Positions 31,001 through 39,794 of a DNA stretch of 64,000 bases are shown one piece after another. Both the position numbers and the translations under genes were made by a program. The notes under the pieces were generated by a model. The model worked only from the letters and a program-made list of their open reading frames with translations, was not told the origin of the DNA and ran no database searches. The stretch lies in contig LDXJ01000058.1 in assembly GCA_001029295.1 (NCBI GenBank), positions 62,001 to 126,000 of the forward strand. Reading direction: 5' to 3'. Within the stretch, counting starts at the first letter, position 1, and each line of letters starts with the position of its first letter. Source of the DNA: Peptococcaceae bacterium CEB3. Lineage in GTDB: Bacteria > Bacillota > Desulfitobacteriia > Desulfitobacteriales > Desulfitobacteriaceae.

Positions 31001-31773
31001 AAGGCTCTTCCTTCCTTCGCATCTCCCACAGCCAGCCGCAAGTGGCGTGGGCCGCCGGCCTGTCGCAGCCAATCCGGCTCAGTTCTGCCAAGGTCCTCTA
31101 AGCGTCCGAGAACAGCCTCTTCGCTCATCCCGTTCCCGGGCGCCTTGGGAAAGACCGGACCGTTTGAAAACACCACCCAAGCCATCTCCTGATATGAAGA
31201 GTTAAAAACCGGAGAAATCTTAAGATAGGCCCAGGTCTGCGCGGCCTTCCAAACCTCTCCGGACAAGGCGGGGAAGATCTCCGGCCGGTGGATATCCCCC
31301 TCCCGGATAAGATTTCCCCATAGCTCGGAACTGAAAACAAGAACAGCACATTCCGTGAAGAGGGGAATCTGCGGTTCATCGGTCCGCCACAATTTTAACT
31401 TTTTTCCCCGGGCGCCGTCACCTTCGATAACCCAGCGGGATTTGCCCCCTCCGGACCGACGCCGAGCGGCGATCGCCCGATCAACCGTGTGCACGCCGGG
31501 CCCGCGCCACTTGCCTTCATCCTCGAGGTACTCGGCATACCAGAAACAAGGCGATGCCGTCTCCTTTCCCGGCGGCACGTCCGCGCTCTGCCACGGGCTA
31601 AAGCGGCCATCCGGGAACACCTTGGTCGTGGTGGAGGCGATGACCGAAAAACCGCAGCGATCGATTTCTTCTGTGACTTGGCGGACAGCGGTCGTCTTTC
31701 CTCCCGCCCCAACAAAAGTTATCACTCCGGCCTTGTGGCACATCTCCCACAACCCTCCGGAACCTGTCGTCAT
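30982..31773 (-). CDS. yqeC: YqeC selenium-dependent hydroxylase accessory protein
   Basis: This 263-aa protein has a P-loop near the start (GVITFVGAGGKTTAVRQ) followed by STTTKVFPD, the signature of YqeC, a putative ATP- or GTP-using factor found only with selenium-dependent molybdenum hydroxylases. It is the first gene of yqeC-mocA-yqeB. ATG at 31773 has GGAGGGAG seven bases upstream. A minus-strand promoter with perfect TATAAT lies about 50 bases before it. The biochemical step is not established in the family. Confidence 0.85.
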   Translation of the reverse strand: MTTGSGGLWEMCHKAGVITFVGAGGKTTAVRQVTEEIDRCGFSVIASTTTKVFPDGRFSPWQSADVPPGKETASPCFWYAEYLEDEGKWRGPGVHTVDRAIAARRRSGGGKSRWVIEGDGARGKKLKLWRTDEPQIPLFTECAVLVFSSELWGNLIREGDIHRPEIFPALSGEVWKAAQTWAYLKISPVFNSSYQEMAWVVFSNGPVFPKAPGNGMSEEAVLGRLEDLGRTEPDWLRQAGGPRHLRLAVGDAKEGRALWYDLW

Positions 31774-31818
31774 CAGGCCGCTCCCTCCTCTCCCCACCCC
31801 TGTCCGAATTATGACCAA

Positions 31819-31847
31819 ATTATATCCAGGATCCAAAAATATTACAA
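31819..31847 (-). promoter_or_regulatory. Promoter of yqeC-mocA-yqeB
   Basis: TTGTAA (31847-31842), 17 bases and TATAAT (31824-31819) on the minus strand predict a start near 31812. The remaining spacer toward phoP (31850-31980) is a C/T-rich degenerate tract on the plus strand, with a TATAAT at 31980-31985 likely serving phoP but without a matching -35. Confidence 0.65.
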
Positions 31848-32064
31848 CAGACCTTACGCCTCTCCTCGTATCCTTCCCGCGCCTTATGCCGAGCCGTTGT
31901 TACACATCCCCTCTTACTCCTATCCTCTCTTACTCTTCTCGCCTTCCGTGTCTTCTCGCCTACCCGCCTTACTTTGGGCTATAATAATGGGAAGGGGGGT
32001 TAGGGCGGCTGGACTGGCGACCCGCTCCGAGAAAGGTTCCCCATATCGATGGAGGTTGTGAGAG

Positions 32065-32754
32065 TTGAACAAGTACATCCTAATTGCCGATGATAACGAC
32101 GGCATCCTGGAAATACTGAAATCTTACGTCGTCAAGGAGGGATACGCTCCGCTCGTCGCCCATAGTGGAGAGGAAGCCCTAAAAATGTTTTGGACATATT
32201 CCCCTGTTCTTCTCCTGCTGGACATTATGATGCCGGGCAAAGACGGTTTGCAAGTCTGCCGGGAAATCCGCCGCGCCTCTCATGTACCGGTGATCATGAT
32301 CACGGCCAAAGGAGAAGATGCCGACCGGATCATGGGACTGGATACCGGGGCGGATGACTATGTCGTTAAGCCCTTCAGCCCGGGCGAAGTCATGGCCCGG
32401 ATCCGCGCGGTTCTGAGGCGTATGGTTGTCGCCGAAGAGGAACAGAAAACCGTTCGCTATCCCGGGCTGGAGATTAACATCGACGATTATGAAGTGAAAA
32501 TCGGGGAGCGTCCGGTCGCCCTGACCAAGAAAGAAATTGAAATCCTCTGGCTCTTGGCCTGTAATCCCGGCAGGGTATTTTCCCGGGAAAACCTTTTGAC
32601 CAGAGTGTGGGGCCACGATTATTTTGGGGATGCCCGCAGCGTGGACACCCACATCAAACGGCTCAGAGCCAAAATTGAACTCCCGGGAAGTTCCGGCTGG
32701 GGGATTAAAACCATTTGGGGTGTGGGCTATAAGTTCGAGGTGAGCTATGCTTAA
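32065..32754 (+). CDS. phoP: OmpR-family response regulator, probable PhoP
   Basis: This 229-aa regulator has a receiver with the acceptor Asp in VLLLLDIMMPGKDG and Lys in DDYVVKPFSPGE, then a winged-helix DNA-binding domain (RVWGHDYFGDARSVDTHIKRLR). It overlaps the start of the sensor kinase gene and converges on pst-phoU, so a PhoP role in phosphate starvation is inferred. Phased Pho boxes before pstS support this. The start is TTG at 32065 with GGAGG about ten bases upstream. It could also be a general cell-envelope regulator of the same subgroup. Confidence 0.8.
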   Translation: MNKYILIADDNDGILEILKSYVVKEGYAPLVAHSGEEALKMFWTYSPVLLLLDIMMPGKDGLQVCREIRRASHVPVIMITAKGEDADRIMGLDTGADDYVVKPFSPGEVMARIRAVLRRMVVAEEEQKTVRYPGLEINIDDYEVKIGERPVALTKKEIEILWLLACNPGRVFSRENLLTRVWGHDYFGDARSVDTHIKRLRAKIELPGSSGWGIKTIWGVGYKFEVSYA

Positions 32755-34561
32755 AAAGCGGATTGCCTTCAAATTAATGGCGGGTTTTGCCATGATTGTC
32801 TTGGTATCCATGCTTTCTATCGGGACCTTCTTTATCTTCATGTTCCGCGGCTATACTTTTCACACCAGTCAAGCCACCTTGCTGAACAGAGCGCACATCA
32901 TCGCGAACCTGTTATCCGAAAATCAGAATAACATCGGCCCCATGCGTGGGTACGGCTTTGTCCGCTTTCTTGATGCCATGACGGAAGCCAAAGTGTGGAT
33001 CACGGACAGCCATGGCCATCCCGCCTTGTTATCCGGCCCGGGTAGGGGTACGGGCTTCGGTATGGGCGGGGGATTGGGGAAGGGCAGAAGCCCGGGAGAT
33101 CCGGTTAACAGCGGACCCCTGCCCGATTCCGCCCAGCAAGTTGTTCCACAGGTTCTGACGGGTAAGGATTCGGTCAGTGAAAGTTTCAGCACACTCTATC
33201 ATGAATCAACCCTTACGGTGGGTGTTCCCGTACTTGGCCTAAATAAACAAGTCATCGGTACGGTGCTCTTGCTCGCCCCGGTGACTGGGATTACGGCAAC
33301 TGTGAATAAAGCTATCGGCATCTTGGCCGTCAGCCTATTGGTCGCGCTCATACCGGCCTTCGGCCTGGGCATCTATTACGCCTTGCAGTTTACCCGTCCT
33401 TTGCGGGCCATGAACCGCACTGCCTTGGAAATGGCTCGCGGCAATTATGCGACCCGGGCCGGAATTGACCGGCAGGACGAAATAGGGCAGCTCGGCAACT
33501 CCTTGGACCTGCTGGCGGAAGAGCTGAGCCACACGGTCGATCAGCTCTTTCAGGAGAAGGGCAAAATGGCCGATATCATAGCCAGTATTTCGGAAGGAAT
33601 CGTTGCTTTTGATTTAGACCTGAAGCCTTTAAACGTCAACTCCGCCTTACCGGAAATCATGCACCGGCCCCACCCCTACCCTTTAGACGAATTGGAACAT
33701 GACCTGGCCGGATTAGGGATAATGGCTGAACTGCAGCAGGTTACGCAAGACAAAAAAATAATTGCGATAACTAAAGACTGGCTGGACAAAAAACTCAAGT
33801 TCATACTCTCGCCCATTATAGATAAAAACGGGAATGTCAGCGGAAGCGTGGCCCTGGTGCAGGATATCAGTGAAAGTGAACGGCTGGAAGAGTTGCGCAA
33901 AGATTTCATTGCCAACGTCTCCCATGAATTCCGCACGCCGCTCACGGTCATCAAAGGTTCCCTGGAAGCTATTATGGACGGTGCTGTTGACCGGCCCGGC
34001 GATATTGAACGGTGTTGCGAACGGATGCTAGGGGAAACCCGCAGCTTGGAAAGGCTCGTCACGGACTTGCTGGATCTATCGAGACTCCAAGCCGGTAAGC
34101 TCTCACTCAACAAAGAACCCGTTCACCTCCCCACTCTGCTGGCAGATACCGTGAAAAGCCTGCAGACCGTCGCGGATAAGAAGGGAGTCCGTATCAACTA
34201 TGACCCGGTTCCGGGCATTCCCCCGCTGGCGGGGGATTACGATCGTCTGAGGCAGCTTTTCGTCATCTTCCTGGACAATGCGATGAAGTACTCGCCGGCG
34301 CAAACAGTGGTTACCGTCGAAGTCATAGCCGGGAAAACCTTGGACGTCTTCATTCGCGATCAGGGCCGCGGGATAGCTCCGGAGAGTTTGCCTTATATCT
34401 GGGATCGGTTTTACAAAGCGGATAAGTCGCGTCGGAGCACCGGCACCGGCTTGGGGCTGGCCATTGCCAAACACTTGGTAGAATTGCATAAGGGACAGGT
34501 TTCTCTGCAGAGTGAACTTGGCCAAGGCACTGTGGTTAAAGTGAGCCTGCCCTATTCATGA
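32747..34561 (+). CDS. phoR: Membrane sensor histidine kinase, probable PhoR
   Basis: This 604-aa kinase has a first membrane helix at about 10-32 and an extracellular sensor of about 150 residues with a Gly-rich insert (GRGTGFGMGGGLGKGRSPGD). A second helix lies near 190-210, followed by HAMP, a PAS-like domain (IIASISEGIVAFDLDLKPLN), HisKA with FIANVSHEFRTPLTV and an ATPase domain with GTGLGLAIAKHLVE. This is the PhoR layout. ATG at 32747 overlaps phoP by eight bases. Assignment as PhoR rests on the layout and the pst neighbourhood. Confidence 0.82.
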   Translation: MLKKRIAFKLMAGFAMIVLVSMLSIGTFFIFMFRGYTFHTSQATLLNRAHIIANLLSENQNNIGPMRGYGFVRFLDAMTEAKVWITDSHGHPALLSGPGRGTGFGMGGGLGKGRSPGDPVNSGPLPDSAQQVVPQVLTGKDSVSESFSTLYHESTLTVGVPVLGLNKQVIGTVLLLAPVTGITATVNKAIGILAVSLLVALIPAFGLGIYYALQFTRPLRAMNRTALEMARGNYATRAGIDRQDEIGQLGNSLDLLAEELSHTVDQLFQEKGKMADIIASISEGIVAFDLDLKPLNVNSALPEIMHRPHPYPLDELEHDLAGLGIMAELQQVTQDKKIIAITKDWLDKKLKFILSPIIDKNGNVSGSVALVQDISESERLEELRKDFIANVSHEFRTPLTVIKGSLEAIMDGAVDRPGDIERCCERMLGETRSLERLVTDLLDLSRLQAGKLSLNKEPVHLPTLLADTVKSLQTVADKKGVRINYDPVPGIPPLAGDYDRLRQLFVIFLDNAMKYSPAQTVVTVEVIAGKTLDVFIRDQGRGIAPESLPYIWDRFYKADKSRRSTGTGLGLAIAKHLVELHKGQVSLQSELGQGTVVKVSLPYS

Positions 34562-34669
34562 TTGCCTATTTCCCAAGAACTTCAGACAGCCATCGGTGTC
34601 TTTGAAACGGCCGGGTAGAATTGTTACGGCAGCCTGGACGGCGCAAGCTAAGCGAACCGTTTGAGCAAA

Positions 34670-34698
34670 GGCGCGACTCTCCAGTGGAGAGTCGCGCC
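34670..34698. terminator. Perfect 13-bp hairpin between phoR and phoU
   Basis: GGCGCGACTCTCC pairs perfectly with GGAGAGTCGCGCC around AGT, between convergent genes. On the minus strand TTTGCTC follows; no long T-run is present on either side, so it is probably a shared stop signal for both operons. Confidence 0.65.
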
Positions 34699-34757
34699 CA
34701 AGCCCCTAACCGCAAGATGCCTATTACACCACTGAGAACAGAGCCTTTTGCCCAGCC

Positions 34758-35405
34758 TCAGTTCAGATCTTTCCGCTCCCCGGTGACGATATAAATGACA
34801 TGTTCGCCGATATTCGTCGCATGGTCGGCAATCCGCTCGATATAGCGGGCCACGAAAGAAAGGTACATCCCCTGAGTCGTCATGCTCAAATCCCCGGCCA
34901 TCAAAGTGATGAGGTCTTTGATCACGGTATTGTATAAATGGTCGACCTCATCGTCCATGACGGCGAGTTCGGCCGCCAGAGCGACATCTTCCTTCCCATA
35001 AGCTTCAAGTCCCTGATGAATCATACGGATCGCCAAATCCGCCATGCGCGGGATGTCAATCAAGGGTTTCATCAGGGGACCCTCAATGCGCTTGACCACT
35101 TTGGCCACGTCGACGGCCAAGTCCGCCATTCTCTCCAGATCGGTGGAAATTTTCATAGCGGAAACGATCTTGCGAATATCACTGGCCACCGGCTGCTGGG
35201 TCACAATCAAGCGGACACAAGCCTCATTCACCTGAGTCTCCAAGCTGTTCACCCTTTGATCAGCCAGAATCCACCGCTCCGCTTCTTCCTGATCAAGATC
35301 CTTTAAGCTGCGGATGGCGCCCTCCAGCATCCGGTCCACTTCCTGCTCCATCTGTCCGAGCAGCGAAATCAAGTTCACTAAACCCTCGGTTAAAGGCTGA
35401 CGCAT
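34758..35405 (-). CDS. phoU: PhoU phosphate-uptake regulator
   Basis: This 215-aa all-helical protein has two PhoU repeats with the family pattern E...VDRMLEGAIRSL at the start and IADHATNIGEHVIYIVTGE at the end, which carry the acidic metal-binding residues. PhoU links the Pst transporter to the PhoR kinase and limits phosphate uptake. ATG at 35405 is chosen because AGGGAGG lies seven bases upstream; an ATG at 35426 overlaps the pstB stop but has no such site. It is the last gene of the pst operon. Confidence 0.93.
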   Translation of the reverse strand: MRQPLTEGLVNLISLLGQMEQEVDRMLEGAIRSLKDLDQEEAERWILADQRVNSLETQVNEACVRLIVTQQPVASDIRKIVSAMKISTDLERMADLAVDVAKVVKRIEGPLMKPLIDIPRMADLAIRMIHQGLEAYGKEDVALAAELAVMDDEVDHLYNTVIKDLITLMAGDLSMTTQGMYLSFVARYIERIADHATNIGEHVIYIVTGERKDLN

Positions 35406-35422
35406 AACAATCCCTCCCTTGT

Positions 35423-36172
35423 TCATCCAAATCGCCCGGTAATGTAATCCTCTGTGCGCTTGTCTTTCGGTTTCGTAAAGATCTCAGAGGTCGGGCCGAA
35501 TTCCACCAGTTCCCCGTTGAGGAAAAAGGCGGTGAAGTCCGCAATCCGGGCCGCCTGCTGCATGTTATGCGTCACGATAACAATGGTGTACGTTTTCTTC
35601 AAGGCAGTTACCAGTTCTTCGATTCTCTGAGTCGCGATGGGGTCCAAAGCCGAAGCCGGTTCATCCATGAGGAGCACGGAGGGCTCCACGGCCAAAGCCC
35701 TGGCAATACATAAGCGCTGCTGTTGTCCGCCGGATAAACTGACCCCGGAATAGTTTAAGCGGTCATGTACCTCATCCCACAAAGCCGCCATCCGCAGACT
35801 TTTTTCCGCCGCCGCCCGCAGCTTTGCTTTCCGACGCTCTCCGTTCAGTCTCAAACCGGCAACGACATTCTCATAAATGCTCATCGAAGGAAAGGGATTC
35901 GGCTTTTGGAAGACCATGCCTACCGTCTTGCGCAAAAAGACCGGATGCTGATCATAAATACTCTTGCCGTCCAACAGGATATCCCCGCTCACTTTCGCTC
36001 CCGGCAAAGTGTCGTGCATGCGGTTCAGGCAACGTATAAACGTCGATTTACCGCAACCCGAGGGTCCGATAATGGCGGTAACCTGCTTTTCTGGAATTTC
36101 GGCCGTGATCCCCAAAAGAGCTTTCTGCGCCCCGTACCAGGCCTCAAGGTTGCGTACACTTAAATTTCCCAT
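35423..36172 (-). CDS. pstB: Phosphate ABC transporter ATP-binding protein
   Basis: This 249-aa ATPase has Walker [20 protein letters not shown], the signature [16 protein letters not shown], Walker [14 protein letters not shown] and the switch His in VTHNMQQ. The RCLNRM stretch after Walker A is diagnostic of PstB. It drives phosphate import through PstC and PstA, whose genes lie directly upstream. ATG at 36172 has AAGGAGAG upstream, 18 bases after pstA. Confidence 0.97.
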   Translation of the reverse strand: MGNLSVRNLEAWYGAQKALLGITAEIPEKQVTAIIGPSGCGKSTFIRCLNRMHDTLPGAKVSGDILLDGKSIYDQHPVFLRKTVGMVFQKPNPFPSMSIYENVVAGLRLNGERRKAKLRAAAEKSLRMAALWDEVHDRLNYSGVSLSGGQQQRLCIARALAVEPSVLLMDEPASALDPIATQRIEELVTALKKTYTIVIVTHNMQQAARIADFTAFFLNGELVEFGPTSEIFTKPKDKRTEDYITGRFG

Positions 36173-36190
36173 GCCGAAGCTCTCCTTTTC

Positions 36191-37027
36191 CTAGTTCTTG
36201 CCCATGCGCGTACGAAAAGCCAGCCGGGCGACGACATTCAAAACGATCACGATGAATACCAGGACCAGCGCCCCCGCCCAAGCCTGCTTGTGCCATTGAT
36301 CGTACGGGGATATGGCGTAAAAGTAGATGTTGAGCGGAAGAGTAGCAATCGGCTCATTGAGCGAATGCGCGTAGTAGAGGTTGCCAAGCGCAGTAAAGAG
36401 CAGCGGGGCCGTCTCCCCGGAGATCCTGGCTACCGCCAGCAAGGCCCCGGTCAAGATCCCTTTGGCTGCCGTCGGCAGGACGATACTCAGGATAGTCCGC
36501 CATTTCGGAATACCCAAGGCATCACCCGCCTCGCGAATGGTGTGAGGCACGAGTCTAAGCATTTCTTCCGTCGCGCGGATGACGCTGGGGATCATGATGA
36601 CAGCCAGAGCAACTCCTCCCGAAAAGGCCGAGAAATGCTTGGTCCGGACGACGATAGCCGCATAGACCACGATACCGACAATTATGGAAGGAATCCCTGT
36701 TAACACATCGCTGGTAAAACGCACAAGCGTGCTGAACCAACTGCGGCGGTCATATTCACTGAGATAAATCGCGGCCAGGATGCCGATGGGAATCCCCATT
36801 ACACTGGCAAGAGCGACGACGATTAAGGTGCCGATGATGGCATTGGCCATTCCGCCTCCGACACCCATCATGCCCGGCAGTTCCGTGAAAAAGGCTAAGT
36901 TCAGTGATGTCAGGCCGTTTTTGAGAACATAACCGAGTACGGCAAACAGCGGCACCACCGCAATCACAGCGGCCAGGGAAAAGACACCCATCATCAAGGC
37001 ATTCAGCAAGTTCCGTTTCGTATACAT
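36191..37027 (-). CDS. pstA: Phosphate ABC transporter permease PstA
   Basis: This 278-aa permease has six membrane helices and the ABC coupling loop EEMLRLVPHTIREAGDALGIPKWRTI, followed by GISGETAPLLFTALGN-like residues (ARISGETAPLLFT) typical of PstA. The ATG overlaps the pstC stop by one base (TAATG). It forms the membrane channel with PstC. Confidence 0.96.
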   Translation of the reverse strand: MYTKRNLLNALMMGVFSLAAVIAVVPLFAVLGYVLKNGLTSLNLAFFTELPGMMGVGGGMANAIIGTLIVVALASVMGIPIGILAAIYLSEYDRRSWFSTLVRFTSDVLTGIPSIIVGIVVYAAIVVRTKHFSAFSGGVALAVIMIPSVIRATEEMLRLVPHTIREAGDALGIPKWRTILSIVLPTAAKGILTGALLAVARISGETAPLLFTALGNLYYAHSLNEPIATLPLNIYFYAISPYDQWHKQAWAGALVLVFIVIVLNVVARLAFRTRMGKN

Positions 37028-37968
37028 TATACCAAATGCCCTCCTTTCGGTCCCCGGGCAACCGACCAGACGAGCAGGCGGGCAAAGATATTCAACAGCA
37101 AGGTGATAGCAAAAAGGATAAGCCCGACCTCCATCAAGGCGCTTAAGTACAGACCATAGGTTGCTTCCGTAAACTCATTGGCAATGACGGCCGCCATGGA
37201 ATAGGCCGTCGAAAAAAGCGACGGGGAAATGTTCGGCATATTGCCGATGACCATCGTCACCGCCATCGTTTCACCCAAAGCGCGTCCCAAGCCGAGAATC
37301 ACACTGCCGATAATACCGGATTTAGCATAAGCAAGTACCCCGATCCGGATCATTTCCCATTTCGTCGCGCCCAAAGCCAGGGCTGCTTCGCGCTGCACAG
37401 TGGGCACAGCGGTCATGACCTCCCGCGAGATCGAGGCGATCGTCGGCAGAATCATAATCGCCAAGATGAGCCCGCCGTTGAGCAAATCCACTCCGACAGG
37501 AGCCCCGTGAAACAACGGTATAAAGCCCAGCCGCCTGCCCAACCAGGGTTCCACGACTTTGCCCAGGAAGGGGGCCAGGACAAAAATTCCCCAGAGCCCC
37601 AAAACCACGCTGGGAATAGCCGCTAAGAGTTCGACCAAGAAACCGACCACACTGCGCACTGTCGCCGGAGCCATTTCACTGAGGAAAATGGCCACTCCCA
37701 GCCCGATCGGGCCGGCGATAACCAAGGCTACAATGGATGTGACCAAAGTCCCGTAAATAAAGGGCAGAGCGCCGAAAATTCTGTGCACAGGATCCCACAC
37801 CCGGCCTCCCAGAAAGGCCCAGCCGAATTGATGCAGGCTTTGCCGGGAGGAGACAAACATTTCCCAACCCAACCAAATCATAATACCCACCACCAGGACG
37901 GCAGTCAAGCCGCTGGCGGAACGCAATATCCGGTCGCCCCACGAAGCCCGTGGCCGTTTCTTTTTCAT
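37027..37968 (-). CDS. pstC: Phosphate ABC transporter permease PstC
   Basis: This 313-aa permease has six helices, a periplasm-facing loop and the coupling loop REVMTAVPTVQREAALALGATKWEMI, with GRALGETMAVTMVIGN, the PstC hallmark. ATG at 37968 is chosen because GGAGGG lies about eight bases upstream; several in-frame ATG codons further upstream overlap the pstS-pstC spacer. A hairpin in that spacer probably lowers expression relative to pstS. Confidence 0.95.
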   Translation of the reverse strand: MKKKRPRASWGDRILRSASGLTAVLVVGIMIWLGWEMFVSSRQSLHQFGWAFLGGRVWDPVHRIFGALPFIYGTLVTSIVALVIAGPIGLGVAIFLSEMAPATVRSVVGFLVELLAAIPSVVLGLWGIFVLAPFLGKVVEPWLGRRLGFIPLFHGAPVGVDLLNGGLILAIMILPTIASISREVMTAVPTVQREAALALGATKWEMIRIGVLAYAKSGIIGSVILGLGRALGETMAVTMVIGNMPNISPSLFSTAYSMAAVIANEFTEATYGLYLSALMEVGLILFAITLLLNIFARLLVWSVARGPKGGHLV

Positions 37969-38032
37969 AGACATCTCCCTCCGCATCCCTTCCCTCATGA
38001 TGCCAATCATCATTATGCCAAGCAGCGGAAAG

Positions 38033-38053
38033 AGCCCAGCATGAGGCTGAGCT
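38033..38053. terminator. Hairpin in the pstS-pstC spacer
   Basis: AGCCCAGC and GCTGAGCT pair (one G-T) around ATGAG. Such hairpins often stabilise the pstS message or cause partial termination, giving more binding protein than permease. The better T-run is on the plus strand, so the action on the minus-strand transcript is inferred. Confidence 0.5.
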
Positions 38054-38112
38054 TTTTTCCGCGATCACTCGATCTTTCGTGACTTCCTAGCGTGCGCGCA
38101 ACCGGCATTTTA

Positions 38113-39222
38113 TTACTTCAAAAGCGGCTGCCCATTATAGGTAATCGTTTTTAACATATCGATTTCGCGTTTGGTCAAGTTATCGGGAAGGGGAACATAC
38201 TGGAGAGAAGGGGCAAGCGACTGCCCTTTGGTGAAGTCCCATTTCAGGAAGTTAACCAAAGCCTCTCCTTTGGCTTTGTCAGTCTGTTTCTGATAAACCA
38301 GGGCCCAGGAAAATCCCGAAATCGGATAAGCCGCGTCTCCGGGAGCGTTGACGATGTTGACGCGCATGTCCTCGGGGATTGTGAAAGCGGCGGCATCCGC
38401 GGCGGCTCCCTCCAACGAAGGCAGAACCCATTTACCCGCTTTATTATGCATATAGGCATAAGGAATATTGTTTTCCAGGGCATAAGCCAACTCAATATAG
38501 CCAATCGCACCGGTCGTGTTCTTTACGGCCCCTGCCACACCGGGATTTCCTTTTTCACCGATGACTTTGCCGGTCGGGTTCGGCCAGTTCACTGAGATGC
38601 CTTTGCCTACCTTGCTGGCCCATTCCGGGCTGACGGAGGCAAGATAGTGGGTAAAGATGGATGTGGTGCCGCTTCCCTCCGCGCGGTGTACCGGTACGAT
38701 GGCCAAATTGGGGAATTTCACACCCGGATTGTCCTTGGCCAATTTGGGATCGTTCCAGTTGGAGATCTTGCCGAGGTAAATATCCGCCAGGGTATCCGGA
38801 CTAATCTTAATGTGCTGCGGCAGACCCGGTACATTATAGGAAATCGTCACCGATCCCAAAGCGATGGGCAATTCGAGAATCGTGCCGCCTTGGGCTTTGG
38901 CCAAATCCGCGTCACTCATGAAAGCGTCACTGGCGCCAAAATCAAGCAGCTGTTTCTGCAACTGGGCGATACCGAAGCCGCTCCCGCCCCCTTGCACGCT
39001 GATTTTGACATTGGGGTTCTCTTCTTGGTATTTAGCAACCTGTCTTGTCAGCAGCGGCTGCACAAAGGTACTCCCTGCCTCCGTAAGACTCACTGGTCCG
39101 GAGTTGGCCTTCTGACCCGACGCTTGCGCCGAATTCGGGGCCGCGGTTCCGCAGCCCGTAATCGAAACTGCCAAAATCCCCGTCACGATCGCCGTGAGAA
39201 CCTTACCTTTCCTGCCAATCAC
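38113..39222 (-). CDS. pstS: Phosphate-binding lipoprotein PstS
   Basis: This 369-aa protein has a lipoprotein signal with lipobox SITGC (cysteine near residue 24) and the PstS fold: LTEAGSTFVQPL, VQGGGSGFG (phosphate-binding loop), FGASDAFMSD and PVHRAEGSGTTSIFTHYL. It captures phosphate outside the membrane for PstCAB. GTG at 39222 is preferred because AAGGGGGAAG lies six bases upstream; an earlier GTG at 39240 lacks a site. Five phased Pho hexamers and a -10 box lie upstream. Confidence 0.95.
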   Translation of the reverse strand: MIGRKGKVLTAIVTGILAVSITGCGTAAPNSAQASGQKANSGPVSLTEAGSTFVQPLLTRQVAKYQEENPNVKISVQGGGSGFGIAQLQKQLLDFGASDAFMSDADLAKAQGGTILELPIALGSVTISYNVPGLPQHIKISPDTLADIYLGKISNWNDPKLAKDNPGVKFPNLAIVPVHRAEGSGTTSIFTHYLASVSPEWASKVGKGISVNWPNPTGKVIGEKGNPGVAGAVKNTTGAIGYIELAYALENNIPYAYMHNKAGKWVLPSLEGAAADAAAFTIPEDMRVNIVNAPGDAAYPISGFSWALVYQKQTDKAKGEALVNFLKWDFTKGQSLAPSLQYVPLPDNLTKREIDMLKTITYNGQPLLK

Positions 39223-39306
39223 TGAAACTTCCCCCTTCACTTATTAGGTACCTTCACTTGCCGGTTATACCGGAACTACGGCACGTACATTTATCATGCC
39301 AGGCGT

Positions 39307-39360
39307 AATATAACATGCAAAAGTAAAGCCACAATTGATCCAAAGTTAAGTTTGTGTAAA
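39307..39360 (-). promoter_or_regulatory. Pho box array and -10 of the pstS promoter
   Basis: On the minus strand TTTACA, TTAACT, TCAATT, TTTACT and ATGTTA follow one another with exactly five bases between each (39360 down to 39311), an 11-bp period. TATATT at 39312-39307 follows as the -10. This matches PhoP boxes, which are TT(A/T/C)ACA repeats at 11-bp intervals. Confidence 0.75.
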
Positions 39361-39391
39361 CAAAGCCCTCCGCTGTAAAAATCTATCCCAG

Positions 39392-39456
39392 TTTTGTCTC
39401 AGCTTACAATCATTTTACAAGGCCGTAACCCGCTCCCGCTCCGCAGTCGCTAGAAT
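39392..39456 (+). promoter_or_regulatory. Divergent Pho box and -10 before a 46-aa peptide
   Basis: TTTTGT, CTTACA and TTTACA lie at 39392, 39403 and 39414, each five bases apart, with GTAACC next in phase. TAGAAT at 39451-39456 is a plausible -10. The promoter faces the small membrane peptide gene at 39500, away from pstS. Confidence 0.55.
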
Positions 39457-39499
39457 GGGTGTGAGAACCGCTCTGCCTCAGAGTAAGGGAGGGATAAAT

Positions 39500-39640
39500 A
39501 TGATCATGGCACATGTGAGCCTGGCGGACTGTTTCACCCTTCTTCTTTTGGCCGCGAGCTTCGTCTTAACCGAGATGTTCCTCAGCGGCGAGTTGCGCCG
39601 CCCTCGAAAAAACGAAGACCGAAAATCTGCCTCAAGATAA
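39500..39640 (+). CDS. Small membrane peptide, 46 aa, Pho-box associated
   Basis: ATG at 39500 has a strong ribosome site (AGGGAGGG, six bases upstream). The product has one membrane helix (FTLLLLAASFVLTEMFL) and a charged, basic tail (RRPRKNEDRKSASR). No family is recognised. The size and topology recall small regulatory subunits of transporters and kinases, such as KdpF or SgrT-like peptides, but without sequence similarity. Its divergent position from pstS and the Pho box suggest it is made during phosphate limitation. Confidence 0.62.
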   Translation: MIMAHVSLADCFTLLLLAASFVLTEMFLSGELRRPRKNEDRKSASR

Positions 39641-39794
39641 GGCCGGATAATTCCGGGTACCATGCAGGCCCTTCGCCGTCAGCGCTCCTCTTTTCGGCCC
39701 CGATCTCTCCGAAACATTACACCTGATCGGTCTTTGAGCGTTCCCATCGCCTACCGGACTTCAAAACAGTGAAAGACCGGCCGCTTCATTCCGT

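Noticed and set aside
29797-31101. 434-codon plus-strand open frame rich in Pro, Ser and Arg
   Set aside because: It is antisense to yqeB and mocA, and its composition is what the complement of GC-rich coding sequence gives.
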